64,000 bases of DNA, from positions 124,001 through 188,000 of the forward strand of contig JAEUPZ010000033.1 in NCBI GenBank assembly GCA_016789885.1. Direction: 5' to 3'. Source of the DNA: Chromatiales bacterium (GTDB lineage: Bacteria > Pseudomonadota > Gammaproteobacteria > Steroidobacterales > GCA-2729495). The stretch's first letter is position 1; each line of letters starts with the position of its first letter. Under the pieces are notes generated by a model that was not told where the DNA came from, made no database searches, and saw only the letters and a list, made by a program, of their open reading frames with translations. Made by a program: the position numbers and the translations under genes. Shown here one piece after another: positions 42,967 to 52,603 of the stretch.

Positions 42967-44793
42967 CTACGGTCCGCCGGGCGATGCCCGCTGCACCGCC
43001 AGTGCCAGCGTGCCCGGCCCGCCATGCACGCCGAAGGCGGGGCCGAGCTCCGTCACCAGCACGTCGCCGGCGCAGGGCAGGCGCTCCCGGGCGGCTGCCG
43101 CCAGCCGCGCCGCCGCGGCCGGCGCCGCCGCATGGGCCACGGCCACGCGGTAGTGCTCGCCCGGCCGCGCGTCGCGCAACGCCGGCTTGAGCACGGCAGC
43201 GACGCGATCGCCGCGACTGCCGATGGCACCGCGCACGCCGAGGCCGCCCGCGGGATCCGTGGTGATGATGAAGGACAGCGGCAGCCGGCCCGCGAGCCAC
43301 GACCACGGGCGGCGGATGCGCCCGCCGCGCACGGCCCAGCGCAGGTCGGGCACGAGCCCGTAGGTGCGGGTGGCGGCGCGGGCGGCCGTCGTCGCGGCCA
43401 GCACCGTATCGCGGTCGCCACCGGCCCGGGCTGCCTCGGCGGCAGCCAGCACGACGAGGCCGGCGCCCACCGACAGGCTGAAGCTGTCGACCACCGTCAC
43501 CTGGCCGGGCTCGGCGAGGCGCGCGGTCGCGGCCACCGCGGCCTGGTGGGTGCCCGACAGCCGCGCCGTCAGGCTGACGCAGACGATGTGTTCGAAGTGC
43601 GAGGCCAGCAGCTCGTAGGTGCGCCGGTAGTCGCCGGGCGGCGGCTGCGACGTCTTCGGATGCTGCGGGTTGCGGGCGAGCTCGGCGAAGAACTCCGCCG
43701 GCGTCAGGCCCGCCTTGTCGAGGTAGCTGCGGTCGCCGAACTGCACGCGCAGCGGGACGAGGTGGATGCCGAACTCGTCCCACAGCGCCTCGGGCAGGTC
43801 GGCGCCGGAGTCGGCGACGACGGCGACGCGCTGGCCGGCGGCCCGCAGCACCCGGGCCTGGCGCTGCATGTCGTCGGCCTTCTGGGCCGCGAGGGTGCCG
43901 TGGCGGCGGGCGATGGCAAAGGCCGTCTCGGGGTCGTCGACGTGCACGTGCAGCCGGGCCTTGCGGCCGCCACCGACCACGACGACGCTGCTGCCGACGG
44001 CGGCGAGCGCTCTGCGCAGGGCCGCGGTATCGATGTCGTCGCCGGTCACCACGCACTCGGTGCAGAAGCGGTGGCCGCCCTCGGCGCCCGGCGCATGGTC
44101 GAGGTGGGCCCGGAGGGGCAGGTCCGTGGCGGCGTCCGTGAGCGGGCGCACGACGGTGCCGGGCTCCAGTGCGGCGGCCGCGCCCTCGAAGAGCAGCACG
44201 AGCCCGAGGGCGCCGGCGTCCTCGACGTCGGCGGCACGCAGCGAGTCGAGGGTGCTGCGGGTGGACGCCAGCGCCGGTCGCGCGGCCGCCAGCAGCGCGC
44301 TGCCGGCGGCGCTGAAGTCGGCATCCGGCGGCAGCCGGTCGCTGGCGATGGCCCCGGCGGCCGCCCGCATGACCGTCAGCACGGTACCCTCGCGCGGCTC
44401 GGAGAGCGCGCTGCGTGCCGCCGCGTCGGCGGCGGCCAGCCCGCGGGCCAGGTCCGCCGGGGCGAGGCACGCCTGGTCGCCCAGGCTCGCGGCGAGGCCC
44501 TGGAAGAACTGCGCGAAGATCGCGCCGGAGTTGCCCCGCGCGCCGTCGAGCGCCGCGTCGGCGGCGGCGGCGAGCAGCTCGCCCGCGTGGGCGGTGCCGG
44601 TGGCGGCCAGGCGCTCGTCGATGGCGGCCAGCGTCAGCGCCAGGTTGGTACCGGTGTCGCCATCGGGCACGGGGAAGACGTTGATGCGGTCGAGGTGGCC
44701 CCGTTCCGCGATGACCCGACCGATGCCGGCCCGCAGGACGCGGCCGAGCCTCCGGCCGTCGAGGTAGGCGATCGACGGGGCCGCGTCGCTCAC
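42967..44793 (-). CDS. DAK2-DegV fusion, single-chain fatty acid kinase-like protein, 608 aa
   Basis: The N-terminal part (residues 1-340) is FakA-like. The DAK2/DhaL motif NVFPVPDGDTGTN gives D44 and D46 for Mg-ATP. GARGNSGAIFAQFFQG and EGTVLTV follow, then the FakA middle domain (HRFCTECVVTG, KARLHVHVDDP). The C-terminal part (about 350-608) is a DegV/FakB fold: VVADSGADLP, then SLTARLSGTHQAA and FIITTD. In Gram-positives FakA phosphorylates fatty acids bound to separate FakB proteins. Here both are one chain. The start is GTG, overlapping the gspB stop. Confidence 0.88.
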   Translation of the reverse strand: MSDAAPSIAYLDGRRLGRVLRAGIGRVIAERGHLDRINVFPVPDGDTGTNLALTLAAIDERLAATGTAHAGELLAAAADAALDGARGNSGAIFAQFFQGLAASLGDQACLAPADLARGLAAADAAARSALSEPREGTVLTVMRAAAGAIASDRLPPDADFSAAGSALLAAARPALASTRSTLDSLRAADVEDAGALGLVLLFEGAAAALEPGTVVRPLTDAATDLPLRAHLDHAPGAEGGHRFCTECVVTGDDIDTAALRRALAAVGSSVVVVGGGRKARLHVHVDDPETAFAIARRHGTLAAQKADDMQRQARVLRAAGQRVAVVADSGADLPEALWDEFGIHLVPLRVQFGDRSYLDKAGLTPAEFFAELARNPQHPKTSQPPPGDYRRTYELLASHFEHIVCVSLTARLSGTHQAAVAATARLAEPGQVTVVDSFSLSVGAGLVVLAAAEAARAGGDRDTVLAATTAARAATRTYGLVPDLRWAVRGGRIRRPWSWLAGRLPLSFIITTDPAGGLGVRGAIGSRGDRVAAVLKPALRDARPGEHYRVAVAHAAAPAAAARLAAAARERLPCAGDVLVTELGPAFGVHGGPGTLALAVQRASPGGP

Positions 44794-45563
44794 TTGGGCA
44801 GCACGATGAACCGCGTTCCCTGGCTGTCGAGCACGGCGCCTTCGGTGGTGATGGATTCCACGACCGGGCCCTCGTTCAGCGTGGCCCCTTCGCGGTATCG
44901 CCGGCCGTTGATGATGATGAAGCGCCCGGCCGGGTCGTCGCTGTAGACGTGCAGCTCGAGGCTCAGTTCGGGAACCCGCAGCGTCCCCGCGGCGATGAGC
45001 TGCTGGCTCGTGGGCAGGCCCGCCTCTTCGCGGATGCGCGACGGTGCGGGCGGTGCCGGGGCGCTGGCCGCCGCCATGGCCTCGGCGTCGGCGGCCAGTG
45101 CTGCCGCGTCGACGCCGGCGGCTGCTGCCAGCTCGTCGCCCAGGCCGGCAAGGTCCGGGTCGTCGACCGCGTCCGGCAGCGCCGCCACCGCCGCCGGGTC
45201 GGCCTCGCCGGCCAGCGGGCGCACCTCCGGCGGTACCGGCACGGGCACGGTGCGGGCGGCGGGCGGCGAAGGGTCGGGGACCACGGTCACCGGTGCGGTC
45301 GCTGGTGCGGTCGGCACGGCGGGCGCTGGCGGCAGAGCCCCGGGTGCGACGGCCGTTCCGGGTGCCGCCGCCGGTGCCGTCCCGCTGCGCCACCACTGGA
45401 ATGCCATGAACGCGAGGTTGGCGCCCAGCACGACGACCAGCAGCGGCACCCAGGGCGACCGCCGCGCCTTCGGGCGGGCATAGCGGATGTCGGCGAGGCC
45501 GGGCGCCGACTGGCGCTGCCGCTCGGCGTCGCTCTTGCGCAGGGCATCGAGGATGAAGGACAT
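44790..45563 (-). CDS. gspB: General secretion pathway protein B (GspB), 257 aa
   Basis: The family opening MSFILDALRKSDAERQRQ leads to one membrane helix (about residues 37-58), then a long Pro/Ala linker. The conserved C-terminal domain has RVPELSLELHVYSDDPAGRFIIINGRRYREG. With GspA/ExeA, GspB helps insert the type II secretin into or through the cell wall. It follows exeA by 11 bp. The core gsp genes are not in this window. Confidence 0.9.
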   Translation of the reverse strand: MSFILDALRKSDAERQRQSAPGLADIRYARPKARRSPWVPLLVVVLGANLAFMAFQWWRSGTAPAAAPGTAVAPGALPPAPAVPTAPATAPVTVVPDPSPPAARTVPVPVPPEVRPLAGEADPAAVAALPDAVDDPDLAGLGDELAAAAGVDAAALAADAEAMAAASAPAPPAPSRIREEAGLPTSQQLIAAGTLRVPELSLELHVYSDDPAGRFIIINGRRYREGATLNEGPVVESITTEGAVLDSQGTRFIVLPK

Positions 45564-45574
45564 GCCGTGCCCCG

Positions 45575-47296
45575 TCAGTTCAGCCGCTGCAGCCGGGGCA
45601 GGTCGTCGTCGCCCAGCTCGTTGCCGAGCGCCGCCAGGGTGACCTGGCCGGCGAGGCCGTCCACCGGCAGTCCGCGGTCCCGCTGGTAGTCGCGCACGCG
45701 GTTGGCCAGCGCGTCGTCATAGACATCGGAGGCCATGGGCTCGACCGGAGCGCCCTGCACGGCCGCGAGGCTCTGCCGCAGCCATCGTACGTCGGGGCCC
45801 TTCGTGCCCGGCATGAACGGCTTCTGGCGCGTCGTGACGGGCCGCCACAGCAGCAGGTACTCGCCAGACCAGTGGTTCTGCAGGTCGTTGAGGGCGACCT
45901 GGTGCTCCGTGGCTCCGAAACGCAGCGTAGCCGCCGCCGGACCGAGGCCCGCCAGCACGGCCTGGTACGGGTTCCCTCCGGCATCGCGGAGCGTCAGGAT
46001 GACGGGCCGGCCCAGCGCCTGCACCTGCTCCAGCGAGCCCTGCTGGTACAGGCACTGCAGGTTGCGCGCCGCCGCCTGCTCGCAGGGCCGCCCCGTGGCC
46101 TGGCCGTAATCGAGGCCCCACAGGTCGAAGAGCGTCGCGAAGGCGGCGTCGGTGCCGGCAAGGTCGGCGTACTCGAGCAACAGCGGCGCGACGGGCACGA
46201 TCACCGGTGCGGCGACGGCCGGCTGCGGCGGCGCGACGGCGGCGGGCCCAGACGGCGGCGCCGCATCCGGGGCTGGCGTGGCATCGGCCGGTGGCGGCGT
46301 GTCGCCCGGGGGCACGGTTACCGGCGGTGGTGCAGCGGTCGCTGGTGCCGCAGCCGGTGCCGCCGCGGGCGCCCGCGACCGCATCCACGTCATCCCCGCC
46401 CAGGTCGACAGCAGCAGCACGCCGGCCACGAGGCCGGCGACGGCGGCCACGTGCCGGGGCTGGCGCCACCACCCCGGTCCGCGCACGCCGGGGCCGTAGA
46501 CCTCGGCGGCGGCGGCGCGGACCAGCTCGGGCGTGACCTGCGTCTGTTCCGTCGTATAGGCGCCGAGCAGCGCCCGGTCGGCGACGACGTTGATCATGCG
46601 CGGCACGCCGCCCGAGATGCGGTGCAGCTCCCGCTTGGCCGCCACCGTGAAGATGGTGCCGACGGCGCCTGCCACCCGCAGCCGGTGGTCGACGTAGGCG
46701 AGGGTCTCTTCGGGGGTCAGCGGCTCGAGGTGGTAACGGCCGGTGACGCGCTGGGCGAGCTGGCGCAGGTCGTTGCGCGCGAGTACCTCGCGCAGCTCGG
46801 GCTGGCCGATGAGGATGATCTGCAGCAGCTTCTGCTTCGCGGTCTCGAGGTTGGTCAGCAGGCGCACCTGCTCGAGCACCTCGACGCGCAGGTTCTGGGC
46901 CTCGTCGACGATGAGGATCGTGCGCCGGCCGGCGCCGTGGTTGCGCAGCAGCCCCTGGTTCAGGGTGTCGGTGAGGGCCTTGATGCTGCTGGTCTGCACC
47001 GGCAGCGGCAGGTTCAGCTCCTCGCAGATGGCGCAGAGGAACTCGCTGCGCGACAGCTGCGGGTTGAGCACCACGGCCACGTCGGTGGACTCGGGCACCT
47101 GCTCGAGCAGGCTGCGCACCAGGGTCGTCTTGCCGGTGCCGACCTCACCGGTGAGCTGGATGAAGCCGCCGCTCTCCTTGACGCCGTAGATGAGGTGCGC
47201 GAGCGCCTCGGCGTGGCGCTCGCTCAGGTAGAGGTAGCGGGGGTCCGGCGTGATCGAGAAGGGTTTCTCGGTGAGGCCGAAGAAGCTGGTGTACAT
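45575..47296 (-). CDS. exeA: ExeA/GspA-type AAA ATPase with peptidoglycan-binding domain, 573 aa
   Basis: The cytoplasmic AAA domain opens MYTSFFGLTEKPFSITPDPRYL, with Walker A GEVGTGKTT (50-58) and Walker B ILIVDEAQNL. A membrane helix lies near residue 285, followed by a Pro/Ala linker of about 60 residues. The periplasmic part ends in a PG_binding_1 domain with GPDVRWLRQSL and VRDYQRDRGLPVDGLAG. ExeA multimerises on peptidoglycan to help assemble the type II secretin. Complete length. Confidence 0.9.
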   Translation of the reverse strand: MYTSFFGLTEKPFSITPDPRYLYLSERHAEALAHLIYGVKESGGFIQLTGEVGTGKTTLVRSLLEQVPESTDVAVVLNPQLSRSEFLCAICEELNLPLPVQTSSIKALTDTLNQGLLRNHGAGRRTILIVDEAQNLRVEVLEQVRLLTNLETAKQKLLQIILIGQPELREVLARNDLRQLAQRVTGRYHLEPLTPEETLAYVDHRLRVAGAVGTIFTVAAKRELHRISGGVPRMINVVADRALLGAYTTEQTQVTPELVRAAAAEVYGPGVRGPGWWRQPRHVAAVAGLVAGVLLLSTWAGMTWMRSRAPAAAPAAAPATAAPPPVTVPPGDTPPPADATPAPDAAPPSGPAAVAPPQPAVAAPVIVPVAPLLLEYADLAGTDAAFATLFDLWGLDYGQATGRPCEQAAARNLQCLYQQGSLEQVQALGRPVILTLRDAGGNPYQAVLAGLGPAAATLRFGATEHQVALNDLQNHWSGEYLLLWRPVTTRQKPFMPGTKGPDVRWLRQSLAAVQGAPVEPMASDVYDDALANRVRDYQRDRGLPVDGLAGQVTLAALGNELGDDDLPRLQRLN

Positions 47297-47362
47297 CGCT
47301 GGGGCGCACAGCCGGGCGACGGGCCGGCCCGGATTGTAGCAGCCCCGCAGGGGGGCCGGCGC

Positions 47363-48256
47363 TCAGTCGCGGCGGCGCAGGACGATGAAGCGCGCGGCCC
47401 AGCGCAGGCCCTCTGCCGCCGTGCCGAAGCGGTCGAGGGCGGCGAAGGCCTGGTCCAGCAGGTCGTCGGCGCGCTTCTTCGCGTCATCCATGCCGAACAG
47501 GAACGGGTAGGTTGCCTTCAGGTTGGCGAGGTCCGAGCCGCCGGTCTTGCCGGTCTCGGCGGTGGTTCCCTCGATGTCCATGATGTCGTCGCGGATCTGG
47601 AAGGCAAGGCCCAGTGCGTCGGTGAAGCGCTCCAGGTCGTGGTGGGCCTCGACGCTGAGCCCGTCGGCGCAGACCGCTGCCGCCAGCACGCTCGCGCGCA
47701 GCAGGCAGCCCGTCTTCAGCCGGTAGATGTGCTCGAGGGTGGCGGCGTCGAGGCGCTTGCCCTCGGACTCGAGGTCCATGGCCTGGCCGCCGGTCATGCC
47801 GGTGGAACCGCAGGCCTCGGCCAGCAGCGCCACCAGCCGCACCTGGATGTCGGGCCGGTCGCGCAGCGGCGGGTGCGTGGCGAGGATCTGGAAGGCCAGC
47901 GGCTGCATGGCGTCGGCGGCGAGGATGGCCGTGGCCTCGTCGAAGGCCCGGTGGGTCGTCGGCCGGCCGCGCCGCAGGTCGTCGTTGTCCATGGCCGGCA
48001 GGTCGTCGTGCACCAGCGAGAACGCGTGCAGCAGCTCGATGGCCGCCGCCGGGGCGTCGAGCAGGTCGGGGGCGACGCCGAGCGCCTCGCCCGCCGCGTA
48101 GACGAGCAGCGGCCGGATGCGCTTGCCGCCGCCGAGGATCGAGTAGCGCATCGCCTCGTGCAGGCGGGCCGGCGCCACCTCGGGCTGGGGCAGCGCGCGG
48201 TCGAGAAAGCCCTCGATGCGGGCAACGTACTGGTCGGCCTGTGCTCGAAAACCCAT
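47363..48256 (-). CDS. ispA: Farnesyl diphosphate synthase, 297 aa
   Basis: This is a short-chain trans-prenyltransferase making C15 diphosphate from IPP and DMAPP. The first Asp-rich motif is [10 protein letters not shown] (84 on) in [14 protein letters not shown], and the second is [15 protein letters not shown] binds diphosphate. It lies divergent from mvaD, with 113 bp between them, next to the mevalonate genes. In many proteobacteria ispA sits with xseB and dxs; here it neighbours the alternative pathway. Confidence 0.92.
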   Translation of the reverse strand: MGFRAQADQYVARIEGFLDRALPQPEVAPARLHEAMRYSILGGGKRIRPLLVYAAGEALGVAPDLLDAPAAAIELLHAFSLVHDDLPAMDNDDLRRGRPTTHRAFDEATAILAADAMQPLAFQILATHPPLRDRPDIQVRLVALLAEACGSTGMTGGQAMDLESEGKRLDAATLEHIYRLKTGCLLRASVLAAAVCADGLSVEAHHDLERFTDALGLAFQIRDDIMDIEGTTAETGKTGGSDLANLKATYPFLFGMDDAKKRADDLLDQAFAALDRFGTAAEGLRWAARFIVLRRRD

Positions 48257-48369
48257 GGGGCGTGCGGTCCTCCGGCGCGAAGCATAGTGGCTCGCGCGGG
48301 ACAGAGCCAATCCGGCGCGGGGGGCGGGCGCGTCGCTATACTGGCGCGTCCGCCTGAGGGGCAGCCGCC

Positions 48370-49353
48370 GTGCCAGAGATCCTCGCCGCCACCGCGGTGG
48401 CCCATCCCAACGTTGCGCTCATCAAGTACTGGGGCAAGCGTCCCGGGCCCGGCAACCTGCCGGCCACGGGCTCGCTCTCCATCGTGCTCGGGGGCCTCGC
48501 GACGACGACCACCGTGACCTTCGATCCGGCGCTGGCCGCCGACGAGGTCAGCGTGAACGGCGCCGCCGACGCTGACACCGCACAGCGCGTCAGCGCCTGC
48601 CTGGACGAGCTGCGGGGCCTGGCCGGCAACCCGGCCCGGGCCCGCGTCGACAGCCGCAACGACTTCCCCACCGGTGCCGGCCTCGCCTCGTCGGCCTCCG
48701 GCTTCGCCGCGCTGGTCGTCGCCGGTGCCGGCGCCCTCGGGCTCCGGCTGCCCGAGGCACGGCTCGCCGACCTGGCCCGCCGGGGCTCGGGTTCGGCGCC
48801 GCGCTCGCTGTACGGCGGGTTCGCGCTGCTGCGGAACGCCGGCGACGGCACCACCTGCGAGCCGGTGGCCGATCCCGCCGACTGGCCGCTGGAGGTCGTC
48901 GTGGCCGTGACGACCCGCGGCCCGAAGCCCGTCGGCTCGCGCAACGGCATGGCCCAGAGCGAACTCACCTCGCCGTACTACCCGGCCTGGATCGCCACGC
49001 ACCCCGCCGACCTCGACGCGGGTCTCGCGGCGGTGCGCGGCCGCGACTTCGCAGCCCTCGCCGAGCTCGCCGAGCACAACTGCCTGAAGATGCACGCGGT
49101 GATGATGACCACGCGCCCGCCCCTCATCTACTGGTCGCCGGGCACGCTGGCGGCGCTGCAGGCCGTGCGCGAGCTGCGCGCCGGCGGCGTCCCCGTCTTC
49201 TTCACCATCGATGCCGGGCCCCAGGTCAAGGCCGTTTGCCTGCCGGGCGCGGCCGACCGCGTGGCCGCCGCGCTGGCGGCCACATCCGGCGTCATCGACG
49301 TGCTGCGCAGCCCGCTCGGGGGAGCGGCGCGGCTCTTAAGCCCCGGCGCGTGA
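48370..49353 (+). CDS. mvaD: Diphosphomevalonate decarboxylase, 327 aa
   Basis: MvaD converts mevalonate diphosphate to isopentenyl diphosphate. The N-terminal NVALIKYWGKR holds the catalytic lysine region. NLPATGSLSIVL, FPTGAGLASSASGFAAL, GSGSAPRSLYGGF, and FFTIDAGPQVK with the catalytic aspartate are all present. The start is GTG at 48370. It is coupled to the next kinase gene by a GTGA overlap, giving a two-gene mevalonate operon. Confidence 0.92.
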   Translation: MPEILAATAVAHPNVALIKYWGKRPGPGNLPATGSLSIVLGGLATTTTVTFDPALAADEVSVNGAADADTAQRVSACLDELRGLAGNPARARVDSRNDFPTGAGLASSASGFAALVVAGAGALGLRLPEARLADLARRGSGSAPRSLYGGFALLRNAGDGTTCEPVADPADWPLEVVVAVTTRGPKPVGSRNGMAQSELTSPYYPAWIATHPADLDAGLAAVRGRDFAALAELAEHNCLKMHAVMMTTRPPLIYWSPGTLAALQAVRELRAGGVPVFFTIDAGPQVKAVCLPGAADRVAAALAATSGVIDVLRSPLGGAARLLSPGA

Positions 49354-50417
49354 TCACCGCCGACGCGCCCGGCAAGCTCGTCGTCGTCGGCGAGTACGCC
49401 GTCCTGGCCGGCGCCCCGGGCATCGCCGTGGCCGTGGATGCCAGGGCCTGCGCGCGCCTCGCGCCGGCGGGTGCCAGCGGCCTCGTCATCCCCGAGGCGG
49501 CCGCGCGGCACCCGTTCCGCTTCGTCCCCGACGGCCCGCCGCGCTGGGAGGCACCGGGCCCCGGCGCCTTCGGCCGGCCCGTCGAGGCCGTGCTCGACAC
49601 GCTCCGGTCCCGCGGCCTGCTGGACCCCGGCCGCGCGCTGCCGCCCCTCGAGGTGGTGCTCACGTCGGCCGCGTTCCAGGACACCGATGCGCAGGGCGTG
49701 CGCCAGAAGCTCGGGCTCGGGTCGAGCGCCGCCGTGACCGTGGCATTGCTGGGGGCACTGTTGCGCCTGGCCGGGCGCTCGAGCCTGCCGGCCGGCGATG
49801 TGCTGGCCCTGGCCTGTGATGCCCACCGCCGCCTGCAGGGCGGCGCGGGCAGCGGCATCGACGTCGCGACGGCGCTGGCCGGTGGCGTCACCGGCGTGGA
49901 ATACCCGGAGCCCGGCGGCTGGCCTGCGGTGGTGCCGCTGCGCTGGCCGGAGGGGCTGCACTGCCTCGCCATCTGGACCGGCCAGAGCGCGTCGACGCCC
50001 GACATGCTGGCCCGGCTGCGGGCGTTCCAGGCGGCGTCACCGGTGGCGGCGGCCGGCCGCCTCGAGGGGCTCGGCGCCGCCTCGACGGCGGCGCTGGCGG
50101 CCTGGCGGACCGGCGACCCGGCGGCCGTGCTGGCGGCCATCGCCGCATTCGCCACGGCGCTGCGCGCGCTGGACGACGCGGCCGGCATCGGCATCTACGG
50201 AGGGGGCCACGCGGAGCTGGCGGCTTTGGCCGCGGGTCACGGCGCCGGCTACAAGCCGTCGGGTGCCGGCGGTGGCGACTATGGCCTCGCGCTGTCGGAC
50301 CGTGCCGACGTGCTGGCCGCCCTGCGCGCCGCCGCCGAGGCGGCGGGCTACCGCTGCCTCGAGCGCCGGCTCGCGGTGCCGGGCCTGCGGGTGGAAGGAT
50401 CGCTGGCCGTCGCGTGA
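49350..50417 (+). CDS. Phosphomevalonate kinase (GHMP family), 355 aa
   Basis: GHMP kinase motifs are present: ITADAPGKLVVVGEYAVLAGAPG, KLGLGSSAAVTVALLGALL as the phosphate loop, and GAGSGIDVATALAGGVTGVEYP and KPSGAGGGDYGLAL. This set is typical of phosphomevalonate kinase, which acts directly before MvaD. Mevalonate kinase is the alternative, but the KLGLGSSAA and AFQDTD features favour the former. The GTG start at 49350 overlaps the mvaD stop. Confidence 0.85.
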   Translation: MITADAPGKLVVVGEYAVLAGAPGIAVAVDARACARLAPAGASGLVIPEAAARHPFRFVPDGPPRWEAPGPGAFGRPVEAVLDTLRSRGLLDPGRALPPLEVVLTSAAFQDTDAQGVRQKLGLGSSAAVTVALLGALLRLAGRSSLPAGDVLALACDAHRRLQGGAGSGIDVATALAGGVTGVEYPEPGGWPAVVPLRWPEGLHCLAIWTGQSASTPDMLARLRAFQAASPVAAAGRLEGLGAASTAALAAWRTGDPAAVLAAIAAFATALRALDDAAGIGIYGGGHAELAALAAGHGAGYKPSGAGGGDYGLALSDRADVLAALRAAAEAAGYRCLERRLAVPGLRVEGSLAVA

Positions 50418-50439
50418 CGCGCGCGGCCCCGGGGCGCCG

Positions 50440-51942
50440 TTACTGCACGTAGCGGTAGTACTCGATGCCCCGGTCCTGGAAGCGCGTGCCCGAATCGCGG
50501 CCCACGCGGTCGACCACGAACTCGCCGCGGTGGGGCGGCGGCAGGCCGGCGGGCACGGCGCTCTCGCGCAGCGCGAGGTACTGCTCGGCCGTGAGTGCGA
50601 CGGAGTCCTGCAGGGCGCCGGTGACGTCGATGCGGCGTGCCGCGGCCTCCCAGCCGGCCACGACCCGCAGCGGGATGGCGTCGGCGGCGTCGCCGCTGCC
50701 GTAGCCCACGGCCAGCACCTCGCGCCCGGCGAGGTCGGGGCCCGAGGCTGCCGCCTCGGCAAAGCCCGCGGCGAGCCAGGCCGGCAGCGCTGCCGTGTAC
50801 AGGTTCCCCATCTCGCGCATGGCCGTGGAGCCCGCCTGCATCGGTGCGCGCACGAAGCGGCGGAACGCGTCGCTCTGGCGGAAGACCTTCAGCACCGTCA
50901 TGGCCAGCGGGAAGACCTCTTCCTGGATGCGCTCGCAGATGCCGTAGCTCGCGACGTCGGGGGGATCCATCATCTCGGCCAGCACGTCGCGCAAGTGCAG
51001 CCCCGCGCCGGCGCAGTAGCTGGCCAGCTCGTCGTGGTCGGCGGGCGTGCCGGCCGCCAGCGCGAACAGGTAGACGAGGCTCCAGCCGGTTTCCGGCATG
51101 CGCGCGTAGGGCCGGTGCATGAAGACGCCGGCGAGGTTGCGGATGTAGTCGGCCGGCACGAGGCGCCGCCGCCGGTACATGGCCTCCATGGCGCGGCGGA
51201 TCTCGTCGACGTAGCAGCTCGTCGAGTAGCGCCCGTTGAACACCGGGATGTCGATGGAAGGCGCGGACCCGTTGGCGCCCGCCTTCGTCGGCAGCGGCTT
51301 GCGGAAGTCGACCATGCGGTAGGCGGAGGCGGTGCCGGACTCCCGCAGGTCGATGGTCGCAAGCGCGGGGTCGCGCTCGAGCAGCATCGCCACGGCGCCG
51401 GCGCCCTGGGTCGGCTCGCCGCTGCTGCCACGCTCGTACAGGGCCTTGTCCGCGCACACGACGATGGCGCAGGCGTCGTCGTCGCTGTCGGTGGCCAGGA
51501 ACCGCAGCGCGTTCTTCAGCCCGTAGACGCCGCCGAGGCACGCGTGCTTGAACTCCGGCACCTCGCAGGTGCGCGCGATGGGCGGCAGCCCGAGGCTCTG
51601 CAGCCCTGAGTCGACGATGCCCTTGACGATGATGGCGCCGGCGGAGTTGTCGGTGCTCGACTCCGTGCCGAGCCCGAGGTAGTGGATGCGGCGGGGATCG
51701 ATGCCGTAGGCGGTGATGAGCCGGAGCACCGCCGTCGCCGCCATGGTGTACATGCTCTGGCCGGGGCCGAGCAGGCGGAACCCGTCGCCGACGACCTCGC
51801 GCACCTTCTCCCACTCGGCACCGGTCCACTCGCACCAGGACCGCAGGTCGACGCGGTACGGGGGCAGGTAGAGGGCGAGGCCGCTCAGGCCGACGGCGGG
51901 GAGGCTGGCTGCGCTGGGGGCGGTACTGACCGGGCGGATCAT
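50440..51942 (-). CDS. mvaS: Hydroxymethylglutaryl-CoA synthase family protein, 500 aa
   Basis: This is a thiolase-fold enzyme condensing acetyl-CoA with acetoacetyl-CoA. The catalytic cysteine is C135 in FKHACLGGVYGLKNAL. IHYLGLGTESSTDNSAGA, a GAGAVAMLL block, and DIPVFNGRYSTSCYVDEI with the substrate-binding region are family features. It is about 100 residues longer than most bacterial MvaS, with an extra C-terminal OB-like region (SGTRFQDRGIEYYR). It is convergent with the mvaD-kinase operon. HMG-CoA reductase is not in the window. Confidence 0.85.
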   Translation of the reverse strand: MIRPVSTAPSAASLPAVGLSGLALYLPPYRVDLRSWCEWTGAEWEKVREVVGDGFRLLGPGQSMYTMAATAVLRLITAYGIDPRRIHYLGLGTESSTDNSAGAIIVKGIVDSGLQSLGLPPIARTCEVPEFKHACLGGVYGLKNALRFLATDSDDDACAIVVCADKALYERGSSGEPTQGAGAVAMLLERDPALATIDLRESGTASAYRMVDFRKPLPTKAGANGSAPSIDIPVFNGRYSTSCYVDEIRRAMEAMYRRRRLVPADYIRNLAGVFMHRPYARMPETGWSLVYLFALAAGTPADHDELASYCAGAGLHLRDVLAEMMDPPDVASYGICERIQEEVFPLAMTVLKVFRQSDAFRRFVRAPMQAGSTAMREMGNLYTAALPAWLAAGFAEAAASGPDLAGREVLAVGYGSGDAADAIPLRVVAGWEAAARRIDVTGALQDSVALTAEQYLALRESAVPAGLPPPHRGEFVVDRVGRDSGTRFQDRGIEYYRYVQ

Positions 51943-52030
51943 GGGGCCGGGTGCGTCGCGGTGCCGGGGGGCTGGCTGTGCTGGCAGCGGTCAGGACCGC
52001 TGCCAGGAACCGCTCCCCACCCGGGCGTCG

Positions 52031-52519
52031 CTACTGCACGGTAATCGTGATGGGAGCCGAGGCCACGGGCGGGTCGTGCGGCACGTGGTTGGCATCGCCC
52101 AGCAGCAGCTGCAGCGTGTGCTGGCCGGGAGGCAGCGTCAGCTCCGTCTCGGTCTGCCCCTTGCCGAAGTGCAGGTGCTGGTCGTCCTTGGGCAACGGCT
52201 GGCCAAGGTCGGCTGGCAGCGCGGTGTCGATGAGCAGGTGGTGGTGGCCGCTGTCCGGCGTCGTGTCGCCGGCGGGCACCACGGCCATGCCCTGCAGGTC
52301 CATGGTGACCTTGAATGGCGAGGTCACCGTCTCCCCGTCACGCGGCGAGGTGATGGTGGCCACCGCGCCGGCCGGGGACGGTGTCCGCGGCATGGCGGCA
52401 GGCGGCGGCGCTTCGGCCGCTGGCGCCGGGGGAGCCGCCGGGGGCTCGGCGGGGGGACTGCAGGCGCCGATGGCGAGGGTGGCGCCGAGGATGAAGGTCA
52501 GCAGGGCTGGCTTTTGCAC
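52031..52519 (-). CDS. DUF4399 lipoprotein, 162 aa
   Basis: A lipoprotein signal with lipobox IGAC precedes a Pro/Ala linker of about 30 residues and the DUF4399 domain. The domain has ITSPRDGETVTSPFKVTM, a histidine-rich SGHHHLLID, HLHFGKGQTETEL and LPPGQHTLQLLLGDANH. The clustered histidines suggest metal binding, but the role is unknown. It stands alone between mvaS and fadE, on the same strand as both. Confidence 0.82.
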   Translation of the reverse strand: MQKPALLTFILGATLAIGACSPPAEPPAAPPAPAAEAPPPAAMPRTPSPAGAVATITSPRDGETVTSPFKVTMDLQGMAVVPAGDTTPDSGHHHLLIDTALPADLGQPLPKDDQHLHFGKGQTETELTLPPGQHTLQLLLGDANHVPHDPPVASAPITITVQ

Positions 52520-52603
52520 GGTCCCACTCTCCCGGGGCCTTAAGACGCGCGGATGTTAACTGACCGTCGCCGAACTGTCATGAAAGCGCCGGGCGCGGCG
52601 CCG

